Source: a virus. From it: a stretch of DNA of 34,266 bases. A program made the position numbers and the translations under genes. Shown here piece after piece: positions 1 to 9,500 of the stretch. The stretch lies in IMG/VR virus record IMGVR_UViG_3300020472_000088, positions 1 through 34,266 of that record. One strand, 5' to 3'. The notes beneath the pieces were generated by a model that did no database searches, was not told the origin of the DNA, and worked only from the letters and a program-made list of their open reading frames with translations. Within the stretch, counting starts at the first letter, position 1; each line of letters begins with the position of its first letter.

Positions 1-108
1 TCTAAGTCTATCACAGAGTCTACTTCACTATACGGAGAGCTTTATGGTCAGACTGCATCTGATGATCTTGACTTCTCTGGTAAAGTAGGAGCTAAGTTCA
101 CATTCTAA
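1..108 (+). CDS. C-terminal end of an unidentified protein, possibly beta-barrel (partial)
   Basis: The window opens inside this gene; 35 codons and a TAA stop are visible. The tail alternates polar and hydrophobic residues and ends in G-A-K-F-T-F. A terminal phenylalanine preceded by alternating hydrophobic residues is the known C-terminal signature of bacterial outer-membrane beta-barrel proteins. This is only a resemblance, because the rest of the gene lies outside the window; a phage structural protein ending in a beta-strand would look the same. A palindrome overlaps the stop codon and a strong terminator follows 25 bases later, so this is the last gene of its transcription unit. Confidence 0.75.
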   Translation, partial: SKSITESTSLYGELYGQTASDDLDFSGKVGAKFTF

Positions 109-119
109 ATTTAGAATGT
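100..119. repeat. Perfect 20-bp palindrome across a stop codon
   Basis: Positions 100-109 (ACATTCTAAA) are the exact reverse complement of 110-119. The TAA stop of the preceding gene (106-108) lies in the left arm. In RNA it would fold as a hairpin with no natural loop, or act as a symmetric protein site in DNA. It sits just ahead of the terminator at 133-159 and may stabilise the mRNA 3' end. There is no U-tract, so it is not itself a terminator. Confidence 0.6.
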
Positions 120-132
120 CACAGTATAGATC

Positions 133-159
133 AAGACCCCTTTACAGGGGTCTTTTTTT
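133..159 (+). terminator. Rho-independent terminator
   Basis: An 8-bp stem (AAGACCCC paired with GGGGTCTT) closes a six-base loop TTTACA at 141-146 and is followed by a run of seven T residues. It ends the transcription unit of the partial gene at the window start. The loop hexamer matches a sigma-70 -35 element at five of six positions, and a weak -10-like TAACAT lies 17 bases downstream (164-169), so a promoter for the next gene may overlap the terminator. Confidence 0.9.
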
Positions 160-192
160 ATGCTAACATACATACTGTAGTGCGGAGACATA

Positions 193-393
193 ATGGTGAA
201 ATTGAATCCAGATAGAATAGAAAGGAAATCCCATACTGTTGTGAAGAAGAATCCACAACACAATCAGGTTTGGGAGTGGGACGAGGGTCCTGAACTAAGA
301 GCATTCATTGCTGCACAGTCAAAACAACCTGAACTGAAAGCACCAAATCCTCCAAAGGAAAATGAAGTACCCAAATTGGCAACATCACAGTAA
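193..393 (+). CDS. Small unknown protein (66 aa)
   Basis: The ATG at 193 follows GCGGAGA with good Shine-Dalgarno spacing and is the first gene after the terminator at 133-159. The product has a basic N-terminal half (several Lys/Arg in the first 20 residues), a W-E-W-D-E-G segment near residues 28-33, and a Pro/Lys-rich tail with no predicted fold. I recognise no family. It heads a run of closely packed genes leading to cpeT. A second short frame (362-481) overlaps its end. Confidence 0.65.
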   Translation: MVKLNPDRIERKSHTVVKKNPQHNQVWEWDEGPELRAFIAAQSKQPELKAPNPPKENEVPKLATSQ

Positions 394-481
394 AAAGGAA
401 GCAAAGCGTACCCTGAAACCACAGGCGTTACGTGCTGCGAAGAAACGTGTCAAAATGTTGAAGTTCAAACTTATGAGATGA
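362..481 (+). CDS. Very small basic protein (39 aa), possible
   Basis: This frame starts at ATG 362 inside the end of the preceding gene, after AAAGGAAA, and fills what would otherwise be an 84-base gap. Its TGA (479-481) overlaps the ATG of the next gene (478-480) in an ATGA junction, the same coupling used by many gene pairs here. The product is strongly basic, with about a dozen Lys/Arg in 39 residues (for example R-A-A-K-K-R-V-K) and no acidic residue except one Glu. A nucleic-acid-binding role would fit the charge but is inference. Short frames like this can arise by chance. Confidence 0.45.
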   Translation: MKYPNWQHHSKKEAKRTLKPQALRAAKKRVKMLKFKLMR

Positions 482-1056
482 AAATTATACCACTATTTCC
501 TAGTACTTTACATGCCTATACAGTAAAGGATTTTGATAAAACAAGTTTATTAGATTACATATACTGGGAATATGATAACGATCCAGAAGGCAGAACAATA
601 TCTAATAGAGGAGGTTGGCAATCTTCAGTTGATTATACGACAGAAGACAACCCTCTATTAGATGTTATAGAGAATACATTAGGACATGAGTTCTTTTTTA
701 GAACTTTAAAGGATAAAGAATTTCATATAGAAGATCTCTGGATTAATATAAACAGACCTGGAGCATTTAATCATAAACATAATCATCCTGGATCTGTATT
801 CTCTGGGGTTCTTTGGGTTAATGCACCAAAAGACTCTGGACAATTAGTACTTGATAATCCCAACGCATTTACTATGTGGGATGAAATGACTTCTTATTCA
901 GATGAATTTCAAAAGATATTACCAGTGCATCCAGCATATTATATGACACCAACAGAGGGGATGATGATAATTTTCCCATCTTCATTGTATCATAAGGTAG
1001 ACTTAAATGAATCTGAAGAAAATAGAGTTTCTGTGTCTTTCAATATAGGTAGGTAG
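478..1056 (+). CDS. 2-oxoglutarate/Fe(II)-dependent oxygenase-like protein (192 aa)
   Basis: The protein resembles the phage and bacterial 2OG-Fe(II) oxygenase family of the PF13759 type. Visible signatures are the metal-binding His cluster N-H-K-H-N-H-P-G (His99, His101, His103), then S-G-V-L-W-V, then the distal pair His172 (L-Y-H-K-V) and Arg183 (R-V-S-V-S-F-N), expected to bind iron and the 2OG carboxylate. Length is normal for the family. Members hydroxylate protein side chains or small molecules; the substrate here is unknown. It is the first of five such enzymes flanking the fibre genes. The start is coupled to the small frame before it by an ATGA overlap. Confidence 0.85.
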   Translation: MKIIPLFPSTLHAYTVKDFDKTSLLDYIYWEYDNDPEGRTISNRGGWQSSVDYTTEDNPLLDVIENTLGHEFFFRTLKDKEFHIEDLWININRPGAFNHKHNHPGSVFSGVLWVNAPKDSGQLVLDNPNAFTMWDEMTSYSDEFQKILPVHPAYYMTPTEGMMIIFPSSLYHKVDLNESEENRVSVSFNIGR

Positions 1057-1083
1057 TTAAATAGTATTAGTTGACAGAAGGTC

Positions 1084-1350
1084 ATGGCAAGACCATATAG
1101 AATTACAAGAAAGTATGTCTTTCTTGACAAAGAACCAGTATTGTTGTATTATATTGAGAACATGCCGTTTGCATTTGATACACTTGAAAGGGAAGAAAAA
1201 CAAGAGAAATGGGTGCTGACAGAATGTGCAATGCATCCAGAATACACCTTACAAGACATCCTTAGCGCAGGTGACTATCTAGAATTAGAAGAATGTCATC
1301 CAGTCTATTTTGAATTAGATTTATACAATCCTGAAGTATTACCGACATGA
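1084..1350 (+). CDS. Unknown protein (88 aa) upstream of cpeT
   Basis: The start is ATG 1084, followed by M-A-R-P-Y-R-I-T-R-K; GACAGAAGG lies just upstream but close to the start. The N-terminus is basic and the rest acidic (Glu-rich around residues 36-42 and 67-71), with several aromatic residues and no transmembrane segment. I recognise no family. Its TGA overlaps the cpeT ATG by four bases, so the two are probably translated together and may share a role, but nothing in the sequence shows what it does. Confidence 0.75.
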   Translation: MARPYRITRKYVFLDKEPVLLYYIENMPFAFDTLEREEKQEKWVLTECAMHPEYTLQDILSAGDYLELEECHPVYFELDLYNPEVLPT

Positions 1351-1874
1351 GTGAATTTCTTACATTATTAGAAGGACAATTCTCCAATAAAAAACAAGCA
1401 CAGAGTCATCCCACTAGGTATGCTCATATTTGGATCACCTATAAAAGTATGGGTGGTACTCGTTTCTATGGAGAACAAGCATATAATTATCTAAGAAACA
1501 GACCATACCTACAGTATGTTATTGACATTACTGAGGATGGCGATGAGGTACGTACTAAGAATTATGAAATTCGTAAGCAGGATGAACAGAGATTCCTTCA
1601 AGGAGTTAATCTTGAATTACTGACAGATGATCTCTTGACATATAGGGAAGGATGTGATTTAATATTTAAGAAGACAGGAGACCAACGATATGAAGGTGGT
1701 ACTGATCCAGACTGTCAATGTTTCATTGATTGGAATGGTAAAGAGACATACCTCAGAAATAGTATCATTTTAAACCATGAAGGTTTGGATGTTATGGACG
1801 AGGGTTTAGATCCTATAACTCATCAAAAGATATGGGGATCCAACTACGGTCATCTTAGTTTTAAGAGACCATGA
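1347..1874 (+). CDS. cpeT: CpeT-like phycobiliprotein bilin lyase (175 aa)
   Basis: The protein belongs to the CpcT/CpeT family of T-type lyases, which attach or carry bilin chromophores to phycobiliproteins. Visible family features are an E-G-G-T-D-P-D-C-Q-C segment near residues 116-125, N-G-K-E-T-Y-L-R-N-S, L-D-V-M-D-E-G-L-D, and the closing W-G-S-N-Y-G-H-L-S-F-K-R-P, matching the family's end (WGS..G...F.R). At 175 residues it is shorter than typical cyanobacterial CpeT (about 200), as is usual for cyanophage versions. It probably acts in the host cytoplasm on phycoerythrin-type antenna proteins or on phage-induced bilins. The tRNA begins at the base after its stop codon. Confidence 0.9.
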   Translation: MSEFLTLLEGQFSNKKQAQSHPTRYAHIWITYKSMGGTRFYGEQAYNYLRNRPYLQYVIDITEDGDEVRTKNYEIRKQDEQRFLQGVNLELLTDDLLTYREGCDLIFKKTGDQRYEGGTDPDCQCFIDWNGKETYLRNSIILNHEGLDVMDEGLDPITHQKIWGSNYGHLSFKRP

Positions 1875-1946
1875 GCCTCTATAGCACAGCGGTAGTGCAG
1901 GGCTTTTGTAAAGCCAAGGTCGGCAGTTCAAATCTGTCTGGAGGCA
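1875..1946 (+). tRNA. tRNA-Thr (anticodon UGU)
   Basis: A complete 72-nt cloverleaf is present. The acceptor stem is GCCTCTA with TGGAGGC (one T-G pair). The D stem is GCAC/GTGC. The anticodon arm has loop TTTGTAA, giving anticodon TGT, with a mismatched outermost stem pair. The T arm is GGCAG-TTCAAAT-CTGTC. Discriminator A1946 follows and no CCA is encoded. It reads ACA and, by wobble, other Thr codons. It abuts the cpeT stop directly and ends two bases before the next ATG, so it must be cut out of a polycistronic transcript. The downstream fibre genes are rich in ACA and ACT codons, a plausible reason for carrying it. Confidence 0.95.
1940..1944 (+). promoter_or_regulatory. Ribosome binding site inside the tRNA acceptor stem
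   Basis: GGAGG, the only Shine-Dalgarno-like sequence before the ATG at 1948, is part of the 3' strand of the tRNA-Thr acceptor stem. Spacing to the ATG is three bases, shorter than usual. If used, folding or 5'/3' processing of the tRNA would remove or hide the ribosome site of the next gene. The sequence overlap is directly visible; the regulatory effect is inference. Confidence 0.5.
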
Positions 1947-1947
1947 T

Positions 1948-2448
1948 ATGAAAATAATACAGAATGTTTTAAGTGAAGATCTATTTTCACGTTGTAAGAA
2001 AGAAGTTAATCAAAAATTATCAAAGAATGAATGGACATCTAGTGTAATCATTTGGGAACCAGGTTTGAGACAAGGTATATCTGGTAGTACTATAGCAGCA
2101 ATGACATCTGAAGATGTTCATAATGACATTGTGAAAGAAATATCACCTCATGTACCTGAATGTGATATAGTTACACAGTATTATGTTTGGCAACCTCATT
2201 CTGGAATTGCTATGCATGATGATAGTGGTCGTCGTTTTGGTGCTACCATATATTTGAATGAGACATGGCATCCTAATTCTGGTGGGTGGTTTATTTGGGA
2301 AGACAAAGATACTCGTGAATGGAATACAATATTACCAACAAAGAATACTATGGTCTTGAATTCCAATAAAGAGAAACATTTGGTAACTTCTGTTGCACCA
2401 GATGGATTTGCTATTAGAGTAACAATACAAATTTGGGGATTGAAATGA
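1948..2448 (+). CDS. 2OG-Fe(II) oxygenase-like protein (166 aa)
   Basis: This is a prolyl-4-hydroxylase-like double-stranded beta-helix protein. Iron ligands by pattern are His90 and Asp92 (M-H-D-D-S-G) and His144 (E-K-H-L-V-T). Arg157 (A-I-R-V-T-I-Q-I-W) is the expected 2OG-binding residue. Y-L-N-E (102-105) and G-G-W-F (112-115) are the usual central-strand landmarks. Length is typical of minimal phage members. The start ATG lies two bases after the tRNA-Thr, and its only ribosome site is inside that tRNA. Its TGA overlaps the next gene's ATG at 2445, so it is probably expressed with the halogenase-like protein. The substrate is unknown. Confidence 0.85.
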   Translation: MKIIQNVLSEDLFSRCKKEVNQKLSKNEWTSSVIIWEPGLRQGISGSTIAAMTSEDVHNDIVKEISPHVPECDIVTQYYVWQPHSGIAMHDDSGRRFGATIYLNETWHPNSGGWFIWEDKDTREWNTILPTKNTMVLNSNKEKHLVTSVAPDGFAIRVTIQIWGLK

Positions 2449-3515
2449 AGATAGCAGTAATTGGTGCTGGATTAGGTGGATGTGTTACTGCAATGCAATA
2501 TGATTTGTTGGGACAAGAGGTAGAAATATACCATGATCCTAATGTTCCTATTGAAAGGGTAGGTCAAGGTACTACATGTGATGTTGTATCATTGATGTGT
2601 GGTGCTCTTAATCAGAATTGGAGTCATAATGATATTAAAGCAACAAAGAAATGGGGAATAAACTATAAAAATTGGGGTAAGAAAGATGTATATCATGATT
2701 TCTATTTCCATACAGTTTCTGCTCATTATGTTCCTAACTTATTAAAGGAGCAATGTCTGAAACAATACAAGTCTGTAGAGAAAAATATCAGTGATCCAGA
2801 ACAAGAAATAGATGCTGATTATATTTTTGATTGTAGAGGTAGACCAAGTAATCTTGATGAATACCATAAATTAACCAATCCAGTTAATGCTGTTTCTTTA
2901 GCAACTGGACCTTATGATTCTAAGTTAGAACATACTGAAGCAATTGCCACTCCTGATGGATGGACGTTCGTTATTCCTAATCATGATAGTACTTCTTATG
3001 GATACTTACACCGTAGTCAAATAACACCACGAGTAATTGCCGAAAAAAATTTCAGCAAATTTTTTAACGCAAAACCTGATGGGTATTTGAAGTTTGATAA
3101 TTATATTGCAAAGAATATATGGAGAGGAGAACGTACCATTCTTAATGGTAATATGCTGTCATTTCTAGAACCACTAGAGGCTACTTCTGGGCATTTTTAT
3201 AAATTTGTTGCTGAAACCACTGCACTCCACCTAATTAACAAGTTTGGTACGAGACAATCAATCAATAATATGGTTCATGCTCAAATGCGGAGAATAGAAA
3301 CCTTTATTTTATGGCATTATCTAGGTGGATCCAAGTATGATACTCCTTTTTGGAGATATGCTAAATCTTTACCTTTCAAACCTTACGCGGAATTTGCTGC
3401 AATATTAGACCAAGTAAAAAGGTCTAGTTATGCTGAAAATATCAGACGGCAAGAGCTATATGCTCTATGGTATCCTGGAAGTTTTGATAACTGGACTCAG
3501 ACGCAAGAGGTATAA
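2445..3515 (+). CDS. Flavin-dependent tryptophan-halogenase-like protein (356 aa)
   Basis: An FAD-dependent halogenase/monooxygenase-type protein (PF04820-like). The N-terminus carries the dinucleotide motif G-A-G-L-G-G (residues 7-12). V-G-Q-G-T (39-43) and A-T-K-K-W-G-I-N-Y-K-N-W (66-77) match the halogenase region holding the catalytic Lys; by eye this is Lys69. G-W-T-F-V-I-P (172-178) corresponds to the GWxWxIP halogenase signature, and F-L-E-P-L-E-A-T-S-G (240-249) to the segment with the catalytic Glu, here Glu245, with Ala where Ser follows in PrnA. PrnA has 538 residues, so this is a compact version. ATG 2445, overlapping the previous stop as ATGA, is preferred to TTG 2433. The substrate is unknown; whether it halogenates or only oxidises cannot be told from sequence. 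Confidence 0.8.
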   Translation: MKIAVIGAGLGGCVTAMQYDLLGQEVEIYHDPNVPIERVGQGTTCDVVSLMCGALNQNWSHNDIKATKKWGINYKNWGKKDVYHDFYFHTVSAHYVPNLLKEQCLKQYKSVEKNISDPEQEIDADYIFDCRGRPSNLDEYHKLTNPVNAVSLATGPYDSKLEHTEAIATPDGWTFVIPNHDSTSYGYLHRSQITPRVIAEKNFSKFFNAKPDGYLKFDNYIAKNIWRGERTILNGNMLSFLEPLEATSGHFYKFVAETTALHLINKFGTRQSINNMVHAQMRRIETFILWHYLGGSKYDTPFWRYAKSLPFKPYAEFAAILDQVKRSSYAENIRRQELYALWYPGSFDNWTQTQEV

Positions 3516-3518
3516 ATA
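3511..3518 (+). promoter_or_regulatory. T4-type late promoter
   Basis: TATAAATA matches exactly the late-promoter element known from T4 and its cyanophage relatives. It overlaps the stop codon of the halogenase-like gene and lies 38 bases before the ATG of the giant fibre gene. Transcription would start near 3524, leaving a leader of about 33 bases. It fits late expression of the structural genes that follow. No equally placed copy was found elsewhere in the window. Confidence 0.8.
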
Positions 3519-3556
3519 ATACGAGGATATTTTTATAGCAGGGTCAGAGTAAAATC

Positions 3557-6500
3557 ATGCCATTAACAAGACTGGATAATCTTATCAGTAGTAAGACTGG
3601 TAAGTATTTGTATGTTTCACCCGATGATTTCAATGCAACAGATGCTTTATCTAATAGAGGTAATTCACCTGTAACACCATTCAAGAGCATTCAACGTGCT
3701 TTTATAGAGATTGCAAGGTATTCATACCTTCCAGGATTCGATAACGATAGGTTCGATCAGTTCACTATCATGTTGATGCCTGGTATTCATTATATTGATA
3801 ACCGTCCAGGTCTTGTAGACACTAGTGGTATTGATACATTTGGATTTGATCAAGCAAATGCTGCTTGGACAGATAATTCAATTCTAGATGTATCTAATCC
3901 TGATAATATATTCTATAAGTTTAATAACACTGAGGGTGGTGCTATAATCCCTCGTGGTTCCTCACTTGTTGGTTATGATCTTCGTAGAACTACTCTACGT
4001 CCTCTATACGTTCCCGATCCTGCTGTAACTGAAAGAGATATCCCTCGCTCTGCTATTTTCAATGTTACTGGTGGTTGCTATTTCTGGCAATTCACTATTA
4101 AGGATGGACAAACAAGTTCCGAATCTCCTCTATGGAACGCTTCTGCTGGTACTGGTGAAGTTTATTACGACCCTAATGACTTTACTAAGTTAGCAGCACC
4201 AAACTATTCTCACCACAAATTAACAGTATTTGAATATGCTGATGCAGAAGAATTAGGTCTTTATTATAGAAAGGTTGCTAAGGCATTCTCTGCATATCAA
4301 CCTACTATTGATGATCCTGGTGAGTTTGCTGCTAGAGTTCAAGAGAACAGAATTGTTGGTCCTCTATCTGACTCTCGTATTATTGAGTCATTAAAGTTTA
4401 CTGACAGTACTACTGATGCTTCTATCCCTGCATCTACAACAGAAGTTGAAGTAACAACTAAGGTTGATCATGGATATTTCCAAGGTCAATTTGTTGCTAT
4501 ATCAAGTACAGAGATTGATGATATACTTGAAGGTATATTCCCAATTAAAGAAATTGATCAGAATGATCCTCGTAAATTTATTTACGAAGTACCTTCTGTA
4601 ACTGCTGCCATTGGTACTAATATTAACTCTGGCAAAACTGTTGATATAAATTCAACTCCTTCACTTGGTCAGAACGCACAGACATTAGCAGAGGTTGACT
4701 CTGTTGAATCTGCATCTCCATACGTATTCAACTGCTCCATCAGATCTACATGGGGTATTTGTGGTATCTGGGCTAATGGTCTAAAAGCAACTGGATTTAA
4801 GTCAGTTGTTATTGCACAGTATACTGGTGTATCACTACAGCAAGACGATAGAGCATTCATCAGATATGATGAGTATTCAAATACTTGGAACCAAGCATCA
4901 CTAACAGATGCATTTGCAACAGTACCTTACCATACTAAGGGTGATTCTTATTGGAAAGATGAGTGGAGAAACTTCCACGTTAGAGCATCTGAAGATTCAT
5001 TCATTCAGTGTGTTAGTATCTTCGCTGTTGGTTATGCAGACCACTTCTTGATGGAGTCTGGTGGTGATATGAGTATCACCAACTCTAACAGTAACTTTGG
5101 TAATACATCACTACATGCTAAAGGATTTAAAGGATTTGCCTTTAACCAAGATAAGGGTGGATATATCACAGATATTATCCCACCACAAAAGATTACAGAT
5201 AATGCTGCCAACACAGAGAAAGTTCAGTATTATACTGTTGATATCGCTGGTACTATACAGGATACAAACAACTATACTAAGTTATTCTTAGGTAGTGATG
5301 ACTTAGGTGATCCAAACAATCGTCCTGCTGCAACTATTACAGGATATAGACTTGGTGCTAAGTCTGATGATAAGTTATTTGTTAAGATGGAACCATCTTA
5401 TACAGGTCATGCTGGTATCTTTAATGTACAATTAGAACCAACAGGATTTGTTAAGTATATCGCTAAGGGTTCTATACTTAATCCTTCTGGATTAGCAGTT
5501 AATAATGCATTTGCTGATGCTGCTAACTTGATTGAAGGTAATCGTCGCATGATGCAGGAGGAAGTATTTGGTTACATCCTAGAGAAATATCCTGCTCTTA
5601 GAAACGTATCTTATGTCAATCCAGGATTAGACCCTGCTGCAAATAGATATGCAGATGCACGTAATTTAATACAGGCAAACAGACAAGAAATTATAGATGG
5701 TGCATGGTCTAAGACTCTTGAGTATGCTCCTTCACATGCCTCTTCTGAAGCGAAGTGTAAGAGAGATATTGGATACGTTATTGATTCTATCTCAGAAGAC
5801 TTAAGAGATGGTGGTAACGCTAATATTATTGCTACAACTAAGACATACTTCAACCCAGATGGAACTCCTCTAGCAAATGGATTGTTAGGAGAAGAGGCAG
5901 AATCTGTATATGCTTTCCAGAGAGCAAAAGATTATTGTAAGCAAGCAATTGCTAATCTATTAACAGTATCTGATAATACTATTACTGTTGATCCATCTAA
6001 CCCATCTGTTTCATACACACCAACAGGTGCTACTTACAATGCTGAGACTGGAGATTTAGTATTAACTATTGCTAGTCATGGATTTACTGGATCTGCTATA
6101 ACTACAGCAACTAATGCATCCTATACTCCTTCTAATGGTTTATTAACACTAACTATTCCTAATCATGGATACACTGATGGAGATAAGATAAAGATTGCAG
6201 ATGATTCTCTAACATTCACATGTGGAATGGATGGAGATTACACCAATCATACTTATCCTAGAGCATCCGACCCTGCTAGTGGAGCATGGTTAACAATTAC
6301 AGGAGCAACAACGAATACAGTTGATGTAAACGTTGGAGCATCTCCTACTGTTAACTTCACTCCTAGTACTGGTACTTACAATGCTACCACAGGTGATCTT
6401 GTATTAACAATAGGTAGTCACACTTTACAGACTGGTACATTCATTAAGATTGCAGATAACTCATTGAAGTTTACCTGCTCAATGGATGACTATTCTTCAG

Positions 6501-9500
6501 TTCATTCATATCCAAGACTAACTGACCCTGTATCTGGTGAATCAATACAGATTACAGGAACTACTGCAAATAGTATAACACTTAATGTTGGTGCTTCACC
6601 TCTTGTAGAATATACTCCTTCCAATGCTTCCTACACACCTACAACAGGTTTGATGGAACTAACCATTGGTCAGCATAATCTACGTGGTGCAGACAAATAT
6701 ACACCTACTGCTGCTAATTACAATCCTAATACAGGTGTTATTACAATCACTGTTGCTGGACATGGTTTCCAGAATGGAGAGAAGGTTAGAATTGATGATG
6801 GTGCTTTAACCTTTACTTGTGATCAAGATAGTAATGGTACTAACCACTCATATCCTCGTGCTACTGACCCTGTAAGTGGTGCATGGTTAGAGATTAGTGG
6901 TGTAACTACAGATACATTTGATGTACAAGTATTAGCCGCAGTACCTTCTACAAACACAACTACACATAGTTTTGTTTCTGCTGTTGCTAACAGTATTACT
7001 AAACCTAATGATAGTATTAAGTTAGCTGATGGTGCTGTAACCTTTACCTGTGCTCAGGATGGTAACGCAAGCAACCACAGTTATCCTAGAACTACTGTAG
7101 AGACTACAACTGTAACTGGTGCTGACTACAATCCTTCTACTGGTATTATAGAACTAACTGTTGCTAATCATGGATTAAAGAATGGTGAGCAAATTAAGTT
7201 AGCAGATGATTCATTAACCTTTACTTGTGCTCAAGATAGTAACAATACTAACCACACATATCCAAGATCAAGTGACCCTGTAAGTGGTAAGTGGTTGAAG
7301 ATTTCTAATGTACAGACAAATACATTCCAAATACAGGTATTAGCACAACAACCTTCTACTAACGTAACAGCACATACATTTGTTAGTGCAAGTGCTAATG
7401 GTCTATCTTTCAAGAAAGACCCATTCTATGACAACTCTATCTACATTGAAGAAGTTGGTAGTACAACTGCTACTGTAACTGGTGCAACTTATGCTGCTGC
7501 TAGTGGTGTAATGGTACTTACTCTTAATGGTCATGGATTAAACAATGGTGACAAGATTAAGTTCGCTAAGGAATCTTTAACATTTACATGTTCTAAAGAT
7601 AGTAATGCAACTAACCATAGTTACCCACGTACAACAGACCCATCATATGATGAATGGTTAACTGTTGCTAATAAGACTAATAATACATTTGAAGTTAATG
7701 TAGGTATTTCTGGTGTTAATGACCAGTACACACACTCATTTGTTTCTGCATCCACTAATGGATTAATTAAGCAGAGTGGTACTATCAAGATTAACATTGG
7801 TATATCTTCTAACACAACTACACATGCTTTCGTTAGTGCTGTTGCAAGTTCTGTTAAGACTGGTGGGTCATATACTCACGTATGGTCTGGTGCTGATGCT
7901 AATGCAATTACAACTGGTGGTAACTATCCACATAATTTTGTATCTGCAACTGCAAATGGTATCGAGAAAGCAGGTGATTCACTCAGCATTAATGCAGATG
8001 CATTAACATTCACATGTGCTCAAGATAATAACGCTACACAACACAAATATCCTCGTGCTACTGACCCTGTATATGGTGAGAAACTACCTATTAGTTCTAC
8101 TACAACCAATACAATCACGGTTAATGTTGGTAAGACACAAGCAAATGGATATGATATTAATAATGCCACATACAATCCTGTAACAGGTGACTTAGTTCTT
8201 ACACTTCCTAGTCATACTCTTAATGTAGGAACAAGTATTAGGTTAGCAAAGGATGCTTTGACCTTTACTTGTGGCATGGATAATAATGGAACAAACCATA
8301 CTTATCCTAGATCAACTGATCCTAAGTACAACACTGCATTAGATATTACCGCAGTTGGATCAACAAATCATACAGTAAGTGGTGCTACATATACTCCTGC
8401 TAATGGAGAACTAGTACTTACAGTTACTGCTCATGGATTTGCTAATGGCGATATGGTTAAGATCGCTGATGGTTCATTGACAATGACTTGTGCTTTAGAT
8501 GGTAATGCTTCTCAGCATACCTATCCTAGAGCAACAGACCCTGTAAGTGGTAAGTGGTTACAAATTTCTGCTGTAACTGCTGACACATTTAAAGTTAATG
8601 TTGGTGCTACTTCAGAAACATCTACTCATGCATTCGTATCTGCTACATCAAATGGACTCGCAAAACAGGACGGAACAGTCACAGTTAACGTTGGCCAATC
8701 TCCTATTGTTAACTATAATGTTAGTGGAGCTACCTACAATCCCACCTCTGGTGTCTTGGTACTTACAATTGGTGCTCACACACTTGCAGCTGGAACATCT
8801 ATAAAACTAGGCAACAACTCATTAACATTTACATGTGCTCAGGATAGTAATGCTACTAACCATACCTATCCTAGATCTGGAGACCCTGCATACAATACTG
8901 CAATCAGTATTGCATCTGTAACTTCAGATAGTATTACACTTAATGTTGGTACTTCTTCTAACACTACAGCACATTCATTTGTATCTGCTGCAACAGGAGC
9001 AGTAATTGCTGGAGGTAACTACACTCACACATTCGTCAATACTAGTAACACATCTACAGCAACTAATGCTGCTTATAATCCTTCTACTGGTATAATGACA
9101 TTGACCGTTAATGGTCATGGTTTTGTAGAGGGTGAGCATATTAAGATTGCAAACAACTCTCTAACATTCACATGTGCTCAAGATAGTAATGCTACAAATC
9201 ATACTTATCCTAGAGCAACAGATCCATCTTCAGGTAAGTGGTTAAAGATCTCTAATGTAACTGCAAATACATTTGATGTACAAGTTCTTAAGAGCGTCCC
9301 ATCCACAAATACTACGACACATGCATTTGTATCTGCTCAAGCAAATGGTATTGAAAGAGCACTTGTAATTCAAGGTGGTGAATATCCTCATACATTTGTA
9401 TCTTCTGAGAATAATGCAGTTACAATCTTTAGAGGAGATTCTTCTCTAAATGCTAGTCGTAACAAGGATGCACGTAACCTTATCCTTGCTAATAAGAATA

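Noticed and set aside
2433-2444. TTG start for the halogenase-like gene
   Set aside because: ATG 2445 overlaps the previous stop as ATGA, like many junctions here, and places the FAD motif at the usual distance from the N-terminus.
6200-9430. CRISPR-like repeat array
   Set aside because: Repeats are degenerate at DNA level, irregular in spacing and lie within an open frame with silent-site divergence; they are protein repeats.
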